Assembly (NCBI GenBank): GCA_030141605.1
Contig: JAQGDQ010000021.1
Coordinates: 124,001-188,000 of the forward strand
Direction: 5' to 3'
Length of the DNA stretch: 64,000 nucleotides
From: Tubiluchus corallicola
Lineage: Eukaryota; Priapulida; Priapulimorpha; Priapulimorphida; Tubiluchidae
Shown here in pieces: positions 48,770 to 61,162 of the stretch (positions are counted from its first letter, which is position 1; each line of letters begins with the position of its first letter). The notes under the pieces are model-generated. The model made no database searches. It was not told the origin of the DNA and was given only the letters and a program-made list of their open reading frames with translations. The position numbers and the translations under genes are program-made.

Positions 48770-51700
48770 AACCCAGAAAAGCTGTCATATGTACCACTGC
48801 CACAAGCACACATTAAAGTGCCTACATACAAAGAAAAGACAGTTAATTAATAAGCCCTATATTTGAATATAAGGATCTTTCAGTCTACAGTTTAATGTAC
48901 CTTAATAACTTGTTTAGGTTTGTTTTACACAAAGACTATTTCCCAGAAAAAGAATTTGCAAAAAAATTAAAGAGTGCTGACCAGATTTTTTGATCCTATC
49001 ATATTATCTATACCAATCAATACACGTAGTTAGAATAAACTACAATATTTTTGTCATATTTTTCTATTTTGTAATATCTGACTGCAGGATTTATTACATT
49101 TTTGGTGAATTATACCTTCTATGAAATGGCAGTTCTGGAAAATGGGAATTCTAAGAAAAATCTTTTCTGGGAAGATTTTTTTTGGGATGTAAGTTTTTCT
49201 GGCAAAAGGTTTCTTTGAACTTTTTGTGGCAAAAAAACTTTTCTAGGAAAAAACTTTTCTGGGAAACGAGTTTACCCTCTAATAACTGCACAGTAGGCAT
49301 GATACAATGGCAACAAATAGATTACCTGGTATCAATTCGCATCTCATTACTTTTTGCGTTCAACGGACCGAGTGATTACGTATAAACTTATGCACTGCCT
49401 GTGCTATTATCTCTGTGCCTAATAGCTACAATAATTACAATTAAGGACTACTAATTTGGAATTCAACAGTTTGGTGCCTGCTGAGTATATGCATCCTTCC
49501 ATAACAGCACAAAATGTGCAAATAATAAAAAAATTGACAAACTAAAAAAGGAACTTTGGCTAAATCAGTAGAGAGCCTATGCATAAGCAGATGTGTGCAG
49601 ATCTATTAAATAAACCACAAGCTGTACTGATGTGAGAGGCTGCACACATATACCACAAAGGGTAGAGATGCAAGTGCTCCTGGGATAATCGAATACGTAA
49701 CAGAAAGAAACTTAAAATCAATAGTATTTATTGATTTTTACAGAGCTATGCTACACCTCAGCACTGCTTACAAGTAAAATTAACTAATAAATAAAATCAT
49801 GTTACGACATTGACAATAAATTTACGTAGGTAAAAGCACAAAGCTGCAAAAATACAAGTTAAAATACAATAATACAAAGCGTAAATAAAATTCTTTATAA
49901 ATAAACTAAATTATAAGTAAAATATTCATTAAAAAAACATGTCTTTAATTTAGCTTTAAAGTTTCTACATTACTGCAGTTACACAGTGCTACTGCAATTT
50001 TGCTCTGCAGGGTGGAGAATTCACAGAGGAAGCTCTGCTGCCATACGTTTTATTGTGTTTGTCGAGCGGGAACAGAAAGTCGTAGTTGTCAGCTGATCTA
50101 AGAGTACGACGAGTCATATATTTGCTAATCAGTTCTTTACAATAAAAGGGTGCTTTGTCATCTAAAATTTAATTTGCTTTTTTGGGTATCCAAATCAAAT
50201 TGTCAAAAAAATATGGTAAAATATACTGAGCTTTATTGTGCTGTTATTGCAGTTCAAAATGGTTATACATCTATATAAATATATTCTTTTGTACAATGGA
50301 AAAAGCTCTATAGCACACAAAAGTGCCTAATTTTCAGTAACTGTAAAATCCTTTAGTATAATATACACTACTAATTGTGTTGTGGTTGGTACTAATGGCA
50401 AAGGAAACCATGTGCTTTGCAGACTTGCATATGAAAAAATGTGTGTGGTACATGCCAAATGTGCAAGAGTTGGCAGGTCTGAAAACGTTACTTGGCTGAA
50501 AAAGAAGAAAGAAACATGCGAAATTTGCAATGCTTTTTCATTCTCTTAATAAGTCATTTTTACCAGAATCAATATTTTGAAATAAAATTCAGTTGATTCG
50601 ACCATCCTTGGAAACTTCATCTCACTAGCCCATCTCCTATAAGCTATAGAGAGAGGACTGCAAAATGTGCTCAAAACTTTCTAACTCTGGTCAAACCATA
50701 TTTTTTACACTTAATTCCTACCATTCTCATTTATTCTGCATTTACTTGTAGGAAGCCATATAAGAGTAATGTTTAATTGCTTTGTTTTTACCTTTGCCTA
50801 TGATTCATCTGCTAAATACACTGTGCAAAAGCAGCTTAAACTCCAAATTATTTTTATAGTGATAAAGCACTATAGAAACTAATCGGCAGTCACAAAGTAA
50901 ACTAATACCGACTGAAAAAGGGAAATGAAAGAAAGTAAGATGACAAATTTTTAACCTAAAATTTCTGAATAACTGCCTGTCACAGCCGACTGATGCGTTC
51001 CATTTTGCGCGGGAGCAACTACTCAATATCGCAAAAACGGTGGTAACACGAGAACGGACGGGTAAAGTCATAGATATAAATCATACAATGCTAAAATTAT
51101 TCTTGCTGGAACATATAATTATAAGAAGGTTGAAGTGATGGCCCCTGGGTAGTTTTTTGTATAAATTTGATACATATATTACATGCCACATGCCCTAACT
51201 GCTATCCTTTCATAGTTTTGACGAACTTCCTGCTAACATGCATTTAAATAAACAACTGCAGTTTAACTATACTTTTTGGGACCCACTGCAAAGTAATCCA
51301 GTGGGCTTCTATGAGTTCGAATATGGATTTTTTGCAACTTATCATAGGAGTTAGCTAATTTTTAAAATCAGATAAACCAGATTTGTCAGAACTCGCCTTT
51401 AAGTTTTTTCTTTGTGTTTCACGTTGGCAAACGTGCCTAGCAAATGTGAATATAGGTAAAAATGGCGCAGGAAAAATGGTATGGTAAAAATGGCACAAGA
51501 AATATGGTGCAAATGGAAAAGTAGGCAAAAATAGCACACTTACTAAAATATGTGTTTAGGGTTCTGGTCACAGTGGGGGAAATTATTTTAGTTACTTTTG
51601 CTTCTGCCAAGTGCCAAGGAAGCTGTGCTACAACACAGTTTGTTTGTTTGTTTGATTGTTTTTGTCTATTATGGCAGTAAGCCTATTGCGGAAAATTGTC

Positions 51701-54412
51701 TAGCAGATTTCCAAGCAACTGTGCGAAGGAAAGTGGGTATATGGAGCCAAAATGGGAATCTTTTTTTCCGGTTTCTTTTTTACAAAACTTGAACGAGTAC
51801 CACATGCAAAAAGCATTCATGAAGGTCTCAGAAGGAACGTTTAGTTCTTCTTTTTGTTATTTCCACCTGGACAAACAACTACGAGTTAGTTCTAGTTCCA
51901 TCTCGAGAAATTCTAACTCGCTTGTAAAAGTGTTTAGCGCAATTTTTAACTTTTAAATAGCCTTATATTGTATGTAAATGCGTATATATTTGTCAGTCTA
52001 TTACCATTGCCAAAATTAATAGTTAAAAGGTAGCTAAACACTATATGGAACATTATTCGCACATTATTGCTTATAAATTTATTTAATGAACAAATGTCTT
52101 GTGAGTCTAGTATTATAATACCAATATAGGTACATTTTTGTATGTTTCTTCTTAAGTCCGCTACACACGATTTAAGGTGTTTAATCTAGCGGCAATATTA
52201 GTTATTGGTCAGTCTCGCAAACGAATCGTGAGCGGGGTTAACAGTTTTGGTCTTTTATTCTATTCAAAGCATCAGCAAGCAAAACGTTTTTAAAAAGATT
52301 TTATCACGTTTGTAATTATTGAAACGATTAGGGTCGAATCAATCAGCACTCTGCAGAGGGCTAGACTGTTTAGGGAAGCATTGTGACGCCCGCCGACACG
52401 GTCCGGGACAGAGTTGCAGTTTGAAATGCACTTCCTGAATTTTAAAGAAGCTTTACCCTCAAAATTTCATCATTTCTGCGTTAGTCAATCGTTTTAAATT
52501 TGACATGCCTTCTTTCACAGCAATTTTCTTGTTCATAAGATTTACGTACATGTTACATTCTTTTTATATTTCCGTTTTCATGCGCACTTGTTTAGGCAGT
52601 TGTCAAAAACACTCCAAAAATCACGTCCTACTGACTCCGATTTTTCCCTTCGGCTAATTTTTATGCAGGAAACAACGATCAGTGATTGCTAACAGTGTGG
52701 ACAGAGTCTTACATTTTGTTTGCACTGGTTAGGACGTCAGTGTGAAAAAGGCTGCGTTGCCTGGGCATGGGCATACTTCGAATAATTTAATTAGATCTTT
52801 TACTCCTTTTTTAGCCTGTCACTTTCTTGCGGCGTTGAGAAGAAAGCTGAATAACTCAATTTACTATCAAAATTACAGGAACAATTTCTCCCCTAGAGAT
52901 AATTTAGATCAGATTTTCATCTTCAAAGGCAAGACATGCGGTGCACCAACAATAAATTATTTTAACCGTTCTATATCAGGCGCACAGTTTAGGCCTATAC
53001 ATTGTTCAAAATAATGCTCAATTTAACGATGAAAATCAACACTAGGCGTATTACACGTATACAATGCGTATTTTTTAAGCCACTACTCCTAATTTTGTTA
53101 AATTTGGTAACAAACTTTTGTTGCTTAACCGACTGCGTGGTAATTGATTTCTTTGAAAATATGTGACAGAATAAGACGTTTTTTCGTAATTTCTCGTCTC
53201 TTAGTTCTATTTAATTGATGTGATTATTGATTGATAATCATAATTATTTTGTTTATTTGTTGTATTGAAGTGGCAGAATATCAATAGTAAAATGATAAGT
53301 TAGTCTTCTCGTTAATTGACAGCTGCTTTGTAAAGTATTAGTATTAGGATGAATTGGTTAAAACGAATTTTTCCTAAGAGATTGAAATTCATTTTCACCG
53401 ACATGGGCTTGACAATGGCTTAGAACAAGTTATAACTCAGCTTTTGTAATTAAGCTGAGTCTCGTACCATAACAATAGTATGATTTTATTCTTTGCAGCA
53501 TCTTCAGCGCGGGTTTTATCAATTTAAAGTGCTCACGTGAAATTTCACTATTAGAAAGTCTATACGAGAGAAGTGATATTTCCGCAGTTGAAAGTATGAC
53601 ATTTTAAGCTAGCACTTATGTTAAATGACGCAAAACAGTTCAAATTTTGATTATGATTAGACAACTTGCCAGAGCTCAGTCTTTTTAGGGTTAAATTTAC
53701 TAGCTGGGATTGTTGACATTCAGAGCTATAAAAAAGCCTATAATCTGTTAGCTGGGCAAAAGTTATAATTAATTAGTCCTTAGCTTACATGATACGGGCG
53801 ATATAAGTTGATCAATATCATTTTTGAGCGGTTTGACGATTAAAGTTATCAGAATCCATAAGACATAAGCGAACGCTACATGGCGTCAAGCAGTAATTAG
53901 AGTACATTGTGAAAATTTTAGTTTATATCCAGTTAAAAAAGTTGACCAACGATCGTATGTGACATTTTTGAAAGACATTCAGCAGTGAGGCGCTCGACTA
54001 GTACTGCTTTGAAATAATGTGATTTCAGTATTGATGAACCAGCACAAAAGTTAGACCATTTATAATAAAGTATATGAGTGTGTGAGTAACTAGCAAGAAT
54101 TAATGAGTCATTTCCGACCTGTAAACAATTAAGCTTATAGCTGATCGGATGCGTGAATTTTAATCCTATTACAGTCCAGTGAAAAGAAACGTAAGATTTT
54201 CGTGAAACAGAAAAATATAATAAAGTGGATTACTTTTATCAAGACATTTCATAAAGCTTTGCCACACTAAAAACCGAACTTTTATCAGATGACCGCAATT
54301 TGCACATAAAATACGATCAAAAACAAGTACTTTTCACAAGGTTTGTTACAGGAAGTCATTCTACCTGACTGAAGCAGTAATTGGTAAAGCACTTTTTATT
54401 GTAAAGGTAATG
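48770..54412. other. Gene-poor spacer upstream of the UNC13D-like gene
   Basis: Expected to hold the 5' UTR and promoter of the UNC13D-like gene. A CpG-containing segment at about 50985-51065 is a candidate promoter or first exon. A region at 49130-49270 repeats CTTTTCTGGGAA-like words. A minus-strand block beginning after TTCTTTTTCAG at about 50518 has an excellent acceptor but no assignable frame. Nothing else is recognised. Confidence 0.45.
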
Positions 54413-54795
54413 TAGAGTAGAGCAAAATAAGAGTAATGTAGAGTAGAGTAGAGTATTGTAGAGTAGAGTAGAGTAGAGTAGAGTAGAGTAGAGTAGAGTA
54501 GAGTAGAGTAGAGTAGAGTAGAGTAGAGTAGAGTAGAGTAGAGTAGAGTAGAGTAGAGTAGAGTAGAGTAGAGTCGAGTCGAGTCGAGTCGAGTCGAGTC
54601 GAGTCGAGTCGAGTCGAGTCGAGTCGAGTCGAGTCGAGTAGAGTCGAGTCGAGTCGAGTCGAGTCGAGTCGAGTCGAGTCGAGTCGAGTAGAGTAGAGTA
54701 GAGTAGAGTAGAGTAGAGTAGAGTAGAGTAGAGTAGAGTAGAGTAGAGTAGACTAGAGTAGAGTAGAGTAGAGTAGAGTAGAGTAGAGTAGAGTA
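54413..54795. repeat. GAGTA/GAGTC pentanucleotide satellite
   Basis: About 75 tandem pentamers. The flanks (about 54462-54571 and 54688-54794) are GAGTA units; the core (about 54572-54687) is GAGTC units with one GAGTA interruption. The core therefore has a CpG every five bases. The minus strand lacks stops in the array, so two frames of about 150-160 codons (repeating Tyr/Ser/Thr/Leu and Asp/Ser/Thr/Arg/Leu) span it; these are repeat artefacts. Confidence 0.98.
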
Positions 54796-57240
54796 CGAGT
54801 ACACTACACCACCCACACCACTGACTGTTAAGTTCCGGCATTTTTGTTGCTAGGTCGTTTGAGAAAAAGGTTAGATAATGTCGCGTAAAGTATGAAAAAT
54901 AATCTCAGCATTCGTTTAACACAGTTCACTAACTAAGCAAAAGTACAAATTACTTTACCTTGTCAAATAGATCAATAATGTGTTTTCTGGTGAACCAGTG
55001 GTGCACACTGGGAAAGTGAATCAGTGACGTTTTACCAGTTGGCGCGAACAGTTTAAATCATTAAGAATTTTCTTTTCCGATTAATAAGTTTTCCAACCTG
55101 CTGAGCCTAATGCAAAGTAATATATTTTTGTATAGAATGCTTTTAGGATATACTCTAAAATAGCCTTTTTCCCATTAAACCATAGTTTCTAGCTGAATAG
55201 AATTTTGTTTTGATAACAGGAAACCCATTAGCATGTTTCGGAAACGAATACGTTGAAGTTTGTTCGGCAGATTTACGCATAATGCGTTTTCAACCTGTCG
55301 AGTAGAATATGTAAAAGCCGGAAGTGGTAAACAGAATCCCGAGACGGATTTGTAGTAGTTTTTCACAAGCGCAATCGCATAAACGTGGGGTAGCTTCAAA
55401 ATCTGAATAGGTTTCTGAATAGGTTCAGTATGTGCATTGTATTTTGCACACGTTAATTAATAAAAGCACCGTATTAATGTAAGTCTACGTTACCGGGCAA
55501 ATTATTTATACTCTTGTGTTCTCGTGACCCCAACACTTTCATCTTTCTTTCATTAGCTTCATTATCACTCATTCTATTTATTGTAGGTTAACATCAACAT
55601 CAAACTCGTCATAACCAACTTATTCCACCCTTTCGCACACCCGCTATTCAAAAAACGAGTTACATAACTTTCTCAATCTCGCGCTTACTTAATGCGTAAC
55701 TAACACAGTTCTTGTAATCGTGTGCTTAACTTATAAATGACCTATCTACTCACTGAAAGTCTTTCATATAGGTTATACCTGTTAACCGATCAGCATTTGA
55801 TTAATTACACATTGTTTTTATTATAAATATGCTTATGATTGTAATGCTACTTATCAAATAAAAATTTTATTTAAACTAATACGCGCACAACTTTTTAAAG
55901 GGCTTTCTCGAGCTTCTTCCATTTTAGACTGCGAACTAGTATACTATAGCTTGTATCACACGTTATCAGTGAATGATAAATTTTCTTTTTAGCAAACAGT
56001 GATGATATATTTTTCAATCTGTAAGTATATAGTATAATTATTGCATCTTGTGCGCCTAAGTGGCTGCCTTTAATTTTTAATGTGCTTTTATTTTGACTAT
56101 TGCTTTTCTTGTTGCAAAATTCTCGTATAAATGTTTTTTAAATCATTTTCTGTATTTCGTTGCATTGGTTTTATTATTTTACTATATTTCATATATTTTC
56201 ATGTTTTTTCTTTTTTCTAACGTTCAATGTGAATTATTCTAGATTTATAATATGACTGTGTTGTTATTGACGGTCTTTTAAAAATAAAATGCTTTAAAAT
56301 TAATCAATTCCAATATTTTTTATTTAATACACCAGTATGTTCACTTAAAGATGTGTGTTACTCTATAATAAAATCAATTTCAATGTTGTTATTGACTAAA
56401 TTGAGTATTTCTCTTTATTTATAGAGCGAAGTATAATATTTTTAGGCCTAGTTTTAGTTACATTGAAAGATGATTTAAGTTCAGATAACTAGATAAAGAT
56501 CTTTTGCAATTATTCGTTAATTAAATTACAGAACAAGTCTCTACTCTCTTTACTGGCATTAAATAAATGAAGTACAGATGTGGTAAGCAGTGGTCTATCG
56601 TCGGCAAACATTACATATTTAAAGTACATAATTAAACTCTTTAACTGAGGTCGGTTGAGTTGTACTTGAGTTGATAAATTCGTCTTTGTATAGAGGCATG
56701 ATATAGTAACCTTTTGCAACGCAGATCTATCTTCGTTCACCATCTCGTTCACGTACTCAGTGATTAACACGATCTTACGCTATTCCAGTATATAACGGCC
56801 AATAAAATTAATTAACGTATTTTAAATATGAATTGGGCCATCGCAATATTTTAAATAACAAACTTGTCGAGCCGATCCAAAATGCTTAGCAAATAAAGAA
56901 GCGATGCGATTTCACAAACTAGATCCGTCAACCCATTCCAGCAGGTCAATTCTGTCTACGTCATGCAGAATTTGAAGCTTTGGGCAGGTGTTACTAATAA
57001 AATTAATTATAACATCAGATAAAAACAGTAAAAATAAACAATCGTATATGAGAATTTATGAAATCAAACGTTTTCATTCATTTATACGTATGCTAATAAT
57101 AGTGTTTCGGCTGAAAGTGTATACCACAACCTAAAAGCTTTTTTTGTAAATAAAGCAACATGCGAAATGTAAAACTTGTCCGAAGGTTAGCTTGTCTTAC
57201 TCTAATTAAGACATTAAAAAAGTGTCATGCAATAAATGTA
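54796..57240. other. Spacer between satellite and GPCR gene
   Basis: AT-rich; no assignable gene. One exon-like minus-strand frame at 56510-56779 is listed separately. The right end may include the GPCR 3' UTR. Confidence 0.45.
56510..56779 (-). other. Orphan exon-like open frame, unknown
   Basis: Open from just after TAG at 56782-56780 (which doubles as a weak AG acceptor) to TAA at 56510, 89 codons. It has protein-like composition with amphipathic helices (for example LKSLIMYFKYVMFADDRPLL, then VLHLFNASKESRDLFCNLI). The first ATG is ten or more codons in. No family is recognised; it could be a terminal exon, a pseudogene fragment or chance. It lies on the same strand as, and downstream of, the GPCR. 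Confidence 0.3.
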
Positions 57241-58182
57241 TCACTCAGTTACATGATCTGGCAGAGCTCGTCTGCAAAACAATCGCATCAAATATCGTCG
57301 AAGCATTTTATACTTCCAAAAATACATCAACGGATTGGCAATGCAGTTTGCAAAATGTCCGAATGTTCGTAGAAATCTGATTTCACGGTACAGGCGACTT
57401 GGCATCACCTGTGTTAGAATTTTAAACAGCGTATCAAAGACGTTACAAAGCAACGTTGAGCCTACAATGATCAACACGATCCTAGCGGATTTGATTTTTC
57501 TCCATAGAATGCTCTGTTCTTCAGACACGCCTACCCCACTCATTTCAGAAGGAAAGACGGTTCTTTGTGCCGTCCAAGCTGTAGCTATTATCTTGGCGTA
57601 ACAGAAGATAACCAGAATAGCAACCAGGAAATATTCCGCGACCTGAAACCAGACCAGGCTAGTGTCTATCATAAGGTCAACAATGCAGTTCGATCCTGGA
57701 TTCCAGTTGTCCAGAGCATGAAACATACCCGTAGTACCAAGACAATAGGCGAACAGCCAACCGCCTACAACGAGCTTACTCGTTCTTTCTGGCGTAAGCC
57801 AGGAGGAGTAGCGCAGGGGATATGCAATGCAGATGTATCTGTCGAGAGTTACCAGGGCCATCGTGATCCAGGACGCTGACAGGAGCATGACAGCTCCACA
57901 TACCATCACTGCACAAAGTCCTCTACTGGGCTGAGGAACTGGAAGGAGAAGCATGCTGGAACCAAATACTCCGATACACAAATCAGCTATAGACAAGCTC
58001 AATAGAAAGCGATATTTAGAGGAAACTCTCAGTTCACGTACACTCAAAATAGTAATGATAACAGAAGCATTTAATAGAACGATTAAAGCCAAAAATGTAG
58101 ATATTAACAATGGAGGGAAAAATTTCTTTGGTACTAATGATAAAGCTGAACCGTTTCCCGATAAATTAGAATCCAGATACAT
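57241..58182 (-). CDS. Rhodopsin-class (class A) G protein-coupled receptor
   Basis: Single-exon, 313 residues, seven hydrophobic segments; plasma-membrane receptor for an unknown ligand. Class A landmarks: TM1 Asn in VLLNASVI (N38), TM2 LSIAD with D67, Cys90 at the top of TM3 with Cys166 in extracellular loop 2 as the likely disulphide, D114-R115-Y116, and TM7 NPLMY (N283-P284...Y287). TM6 (SARIVLIIVGSTLLCNVFD) lacks the CWxP toggle motif. Possible N-glycosylation at N6 and N10. The short third loop and short tail resemble small-molecule/orphan receptors, but subfamily cannot be set by eye. Start is the first ATG at the N-terminus; no signal peptide, as usual. Intronless class A receptors are often lineage-expanded. 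Confidence 0.9.
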   Translation of the reverse strand: MYLDSNLSGNGSALSLVPKKFFPPLLISTFLALIVLLNASVIITILSVRELRVSSKYRFLLSLSIADLCIGVFGSSMLLLPVPQPSRGLCAVMVCGAVMLLSASWITMALVTLDRYICIAYPLRYSSWLTPERTSKLVVGGWLFAYCLGTTGMFHALDNWNPGSNCIVDLMIDTSLVWFQVAEYFLVAILVIFCYAKIIATAWTAQRTVFPSEMSGVGVSEEQSILWRKIKSARIVLIIVGSTLLCNVFDTLFKILTQVMPSRLYREIRFLRTFGHFANCIANPLMYFWKYKMLRRYLMRLFCRRALPDHVTE

Positions 58183-59135
58183 AACTCTAGGTTCTGACTC
58201 AAGTACGTGTAGCTCGAAAATGTTTTCCTGTCTTTTTGCTTGTGTCTAGAACTGCGCAAAAACTGAGCATGTGCAAATGGGCTTCAATGCACATTATTGC
58301 GACTAAATGCTGTTAATAAGTTTTAATGGTTACTTTCGTGGGCAGCATTTGGCAGCTGAAAGAGTGGTCATTTGGATAGTGGAGATTTGGACAAATGAGG
58401 CAACGGACAATTTGACACAGTGGCACATCAGACACTCTGGGCAATGGAATCTTGAGCAGGGGACATGTGCAGTGGATATATTGCTCTTTCATAGGTAGTG
58501 ACAGAGGGCTATATTATTTTTAGCGGTCGACCTACGATTTCTTTACCCAAATATCATCGGCTGAATGTCCTTTATCATATAATTAATGTCCAGTTGTGCT
58601 CTACCACACATTTACTTTTTAGCTCATTTTTAGCTGTCCACTACCATGTGTCCAGCTGTTCACTACTTCGAGAGTTTTCATAAATAACGTAAGCCATGGC
58701 TTCTAGTCACTCATCCAAGTTTAACAAACTGTTTAGAACACACATTTTTTAGATGGACAAGGCTAATTCTGATTGGAAAATGGCTTATAATGCCGACGAG
58801 TTGAGACAAAAAATGTACAAGAGCTTTTCAAGGGCACTTTAATGCTAGGGGTGACTGGCTTGCTGTAAAAAATATAACATAAATTTTGACTTTAAGCTCA
58901 TAATACGATAAAAGTTATTCTTTTAATGCCACCAACTAGACAAAAATCAGTTTTGGACCTTTTCAGAAAGCAATTAAGGCGTAGAAATACTAAAAAATGG
59001 CTAGCTTTCCGTGCAGCTCATGGGGCATCAACACTATTTAAATAAAATTTGAGAACAAACAATTAATAAGCTATATATCGTTTGTAATGCAAAGCGTTTT
59101 TTCTGCCCAAGTGTCTGGATATGTCATTTATCAGC
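58183..59135. other. Spacer; degenerate inverted minisatellite-like block
   Basis: No gene recognised. From about 58340 to 58480 words such as GTGGxCATTTGG, GGACAATTTG and GTGGATA recur, and from about 58560 to 58670 the complement-type words (GTCCAGTTGTG, GTCCACTACCATG, GTCCAGCTG) recur, suggesting two degenerate arms in inverted orientation. Confidence 0.3.
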
Positions 59136-59192
59136 TTAATCATCGTCATCGTCATCGTCACCATCATGATCATCATCATCACTACCATCACC

Positions 59193-59236
<44 letters not shown>

Positions 59237-59270
59237 GATCATCATCATCATCATCGTCATCGTGTCCATT
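59136..59270. repeat. (CAT)n trinucleotide microsatellite
   Basis: CAT/CGT/CAC units with an uninterrupted CAT core. Overlapping frames read as poly-His, poly-Met or poly-Asp and are repeat artefacts. Confidence 0.97.
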
Positions 59271-59573
59271 ATGTCTATTGTAGATATATGACAGGCAGAA
59301 TTCTATAGTAAAAGAAATCTGTCCTCTAGTTGGGTAAACACAGCAGTTAATCCGGCAAAAGCTAGACACTGCTATGCCAGTCGAATCATGTCGAATTTCG
59401 CTGATCACACTAGTTTGATTGACTGGAGCATTGTTCTGGCACGTGACGTGCAGTTTGCGTAATCATCTGCGTACATGATGCTGTGTATTACTTTAAAGTA
59501 ATAATTTGTAGGCTATTGTTCCTTACTATTATTCGGTGTTTTTGTGTCCCCGTAGCAAAATTATATGTAGCAA

Positions 59574-59710
59574 AATGAGCTTACTACAGACGTAGACAGT
59601 TACTGAATCTCACTCGAACAGTAGCCTAATAGTCCGGACTGCAGTTTAATGAGCTTACGACAGACGTACACAGTCGCAGAATCTTACTCGAACAGTAGAC
59701 TAATAGTCCA
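59574..59710. repeat. Two-copy 74-bp tandem duplication
   Basis: AATGAGCTTACTACAGACGT... to ...CTCGAACAGTAGCCTAATAG is repeated 74 bases later with about ten substitutions. Confidence 0.85.
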
Positions 59711-61162
59711 ATGAAATTACAAAAAGTGCATGGCCCGGAAAAATGTAGTATGGCTGAATTTTTACACAGATGCTCAGAAAATCGTCCAGAACAACAAATC
59801 AAAAATCCTCATAAATCAACTCTGGGGAAAAAAGTTATGGGACTTTAAATTCAAAATGGCTACCAAAGCAGCATTAAAGTCAAAATAGCTGAACTAGGTG
59901 TTTTTAAGGCCTGCATAAATGGATTGCAAGCTGATATATGGCTTATCAGAAAAAATGGTGTTTTAAGGTCATTCAAGGTCAAGATCACTCAAAATGGCGC
60001 CCAGACAGCATAAATATATTAATAGCTGATATAGAAGTGTATAATAATTATGCTTGTTTATTCATGGTTATGGTTGCCCACTCTATACTCTATGAGTCAT
60101 CATTTATGTCGTCAATTGCAGATACGTCAATTAGTTCCTCCTTGGCAAGTTTTGCAAATGTTTTGACTAAGTGCTTATCTCACAGCCTGAGCACACTTTT
60201 ATATCAGCTGTTAATACGTTTATGCCAGCTTAAAAGCCACCTAGTTGAACTATTTTGACTTTAAATGTAATGTAAATTGTTTTCATATTACTTTCGTTGA
60301 CAGATGGCAGCTCCGTGCAGCGTTCAGCTTAATGCGTGCATAACATGTTTTAACCTGTACTCCACAATAATTATAAAGATCCCACAAAAGCTTTTTGTAA
60401 AAAAAGTTTAGATATTATAAAACGCTCAACAGGGTTAAGTAAACGTGCAGCAGACTGATTTGTGAATAAAAATTGGTGTCTTTTGCAACATTTCAGATTT
60501 TTTTATACACATGTACGAAGAGTGTAATACCTTATCAAGACAAAATAGTAATTTTGTCACATTGTTATTTTATTTATTTCCAGTTATTCAATTACAAATC
60601 GTTAGGTGTCTGCATTGGGTGTTTATGCAAATATTCAGCCATACCAATTTTTGTTCGGGTCAAACCTTATTTTGAGCGGACTATAATTTATTTCTGCCCG
60701 GTATAATATTACTGTATCTATGGTCCACTATAGAACAAATTTCATTAATTTAAAGATTTTGCATACTGCTAAATAAAACAACGTGCATATTGAGCTAGTA
60801 CTTCTATTGAACTAGCTTACTTTACAACAGTGTTAAATAAAGTTTCTGAATTTTGAACCTGTTAGTGTTACTTTTTTGTAATTGTAGAAGTTGATGCGTT
60901 AATTTGTAACATCAAACGAGTGTAATGTGTGACATTGAAAAAACGATCATAAGTCTCTGTCGGTATAACTTTGTAAAGTAAATTGTTCGTCATTTTTACG
61001 GTTTGGTCATCGGACGCCAGAAGTTCATCTTGTTGTTCCTGTGGCGTACATTGGACGTACCATACTTCGGCCAACGATTAGGACGATCATCTATGCTTAA
61101 TCCTTATCTGTACTGTAATATAATAATAATAATCTTTTTATTTATCTTGTAACACACGCACA
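59711..61162. other. Spacer without an assigned gene
   Basis: A 106-codon plus-strand frame (59938-60258) has no recognisable motif. It overlaps a direct repeat AGGTCA-TTCA-AGGTCA at 59966-59981. A minus-strand frame (60868-61085) without a proper start has protein-like composition and is mentioned among the findings. Confidence 0.4.

Noticed and set aside
54356-54841. Two long minus-strand frames (about 150-160 codons)
   Set aside because: They consist of translated GAGTA/GAGTC repeats; a 5-bp repeat without stops on that strand is open in every frame.
56620-56660. YFKYVMFADDRPLL, which superficially recalls the reverse-transcriptase YADD box
   Set aside because: No other reverse-transcriptase blocks are present nearby in any frame.
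59063-59408. Frames of poly-Met, poly-His and poly-Asp
   Set aside because: Entirely the CAT microsatellite read in three frames.
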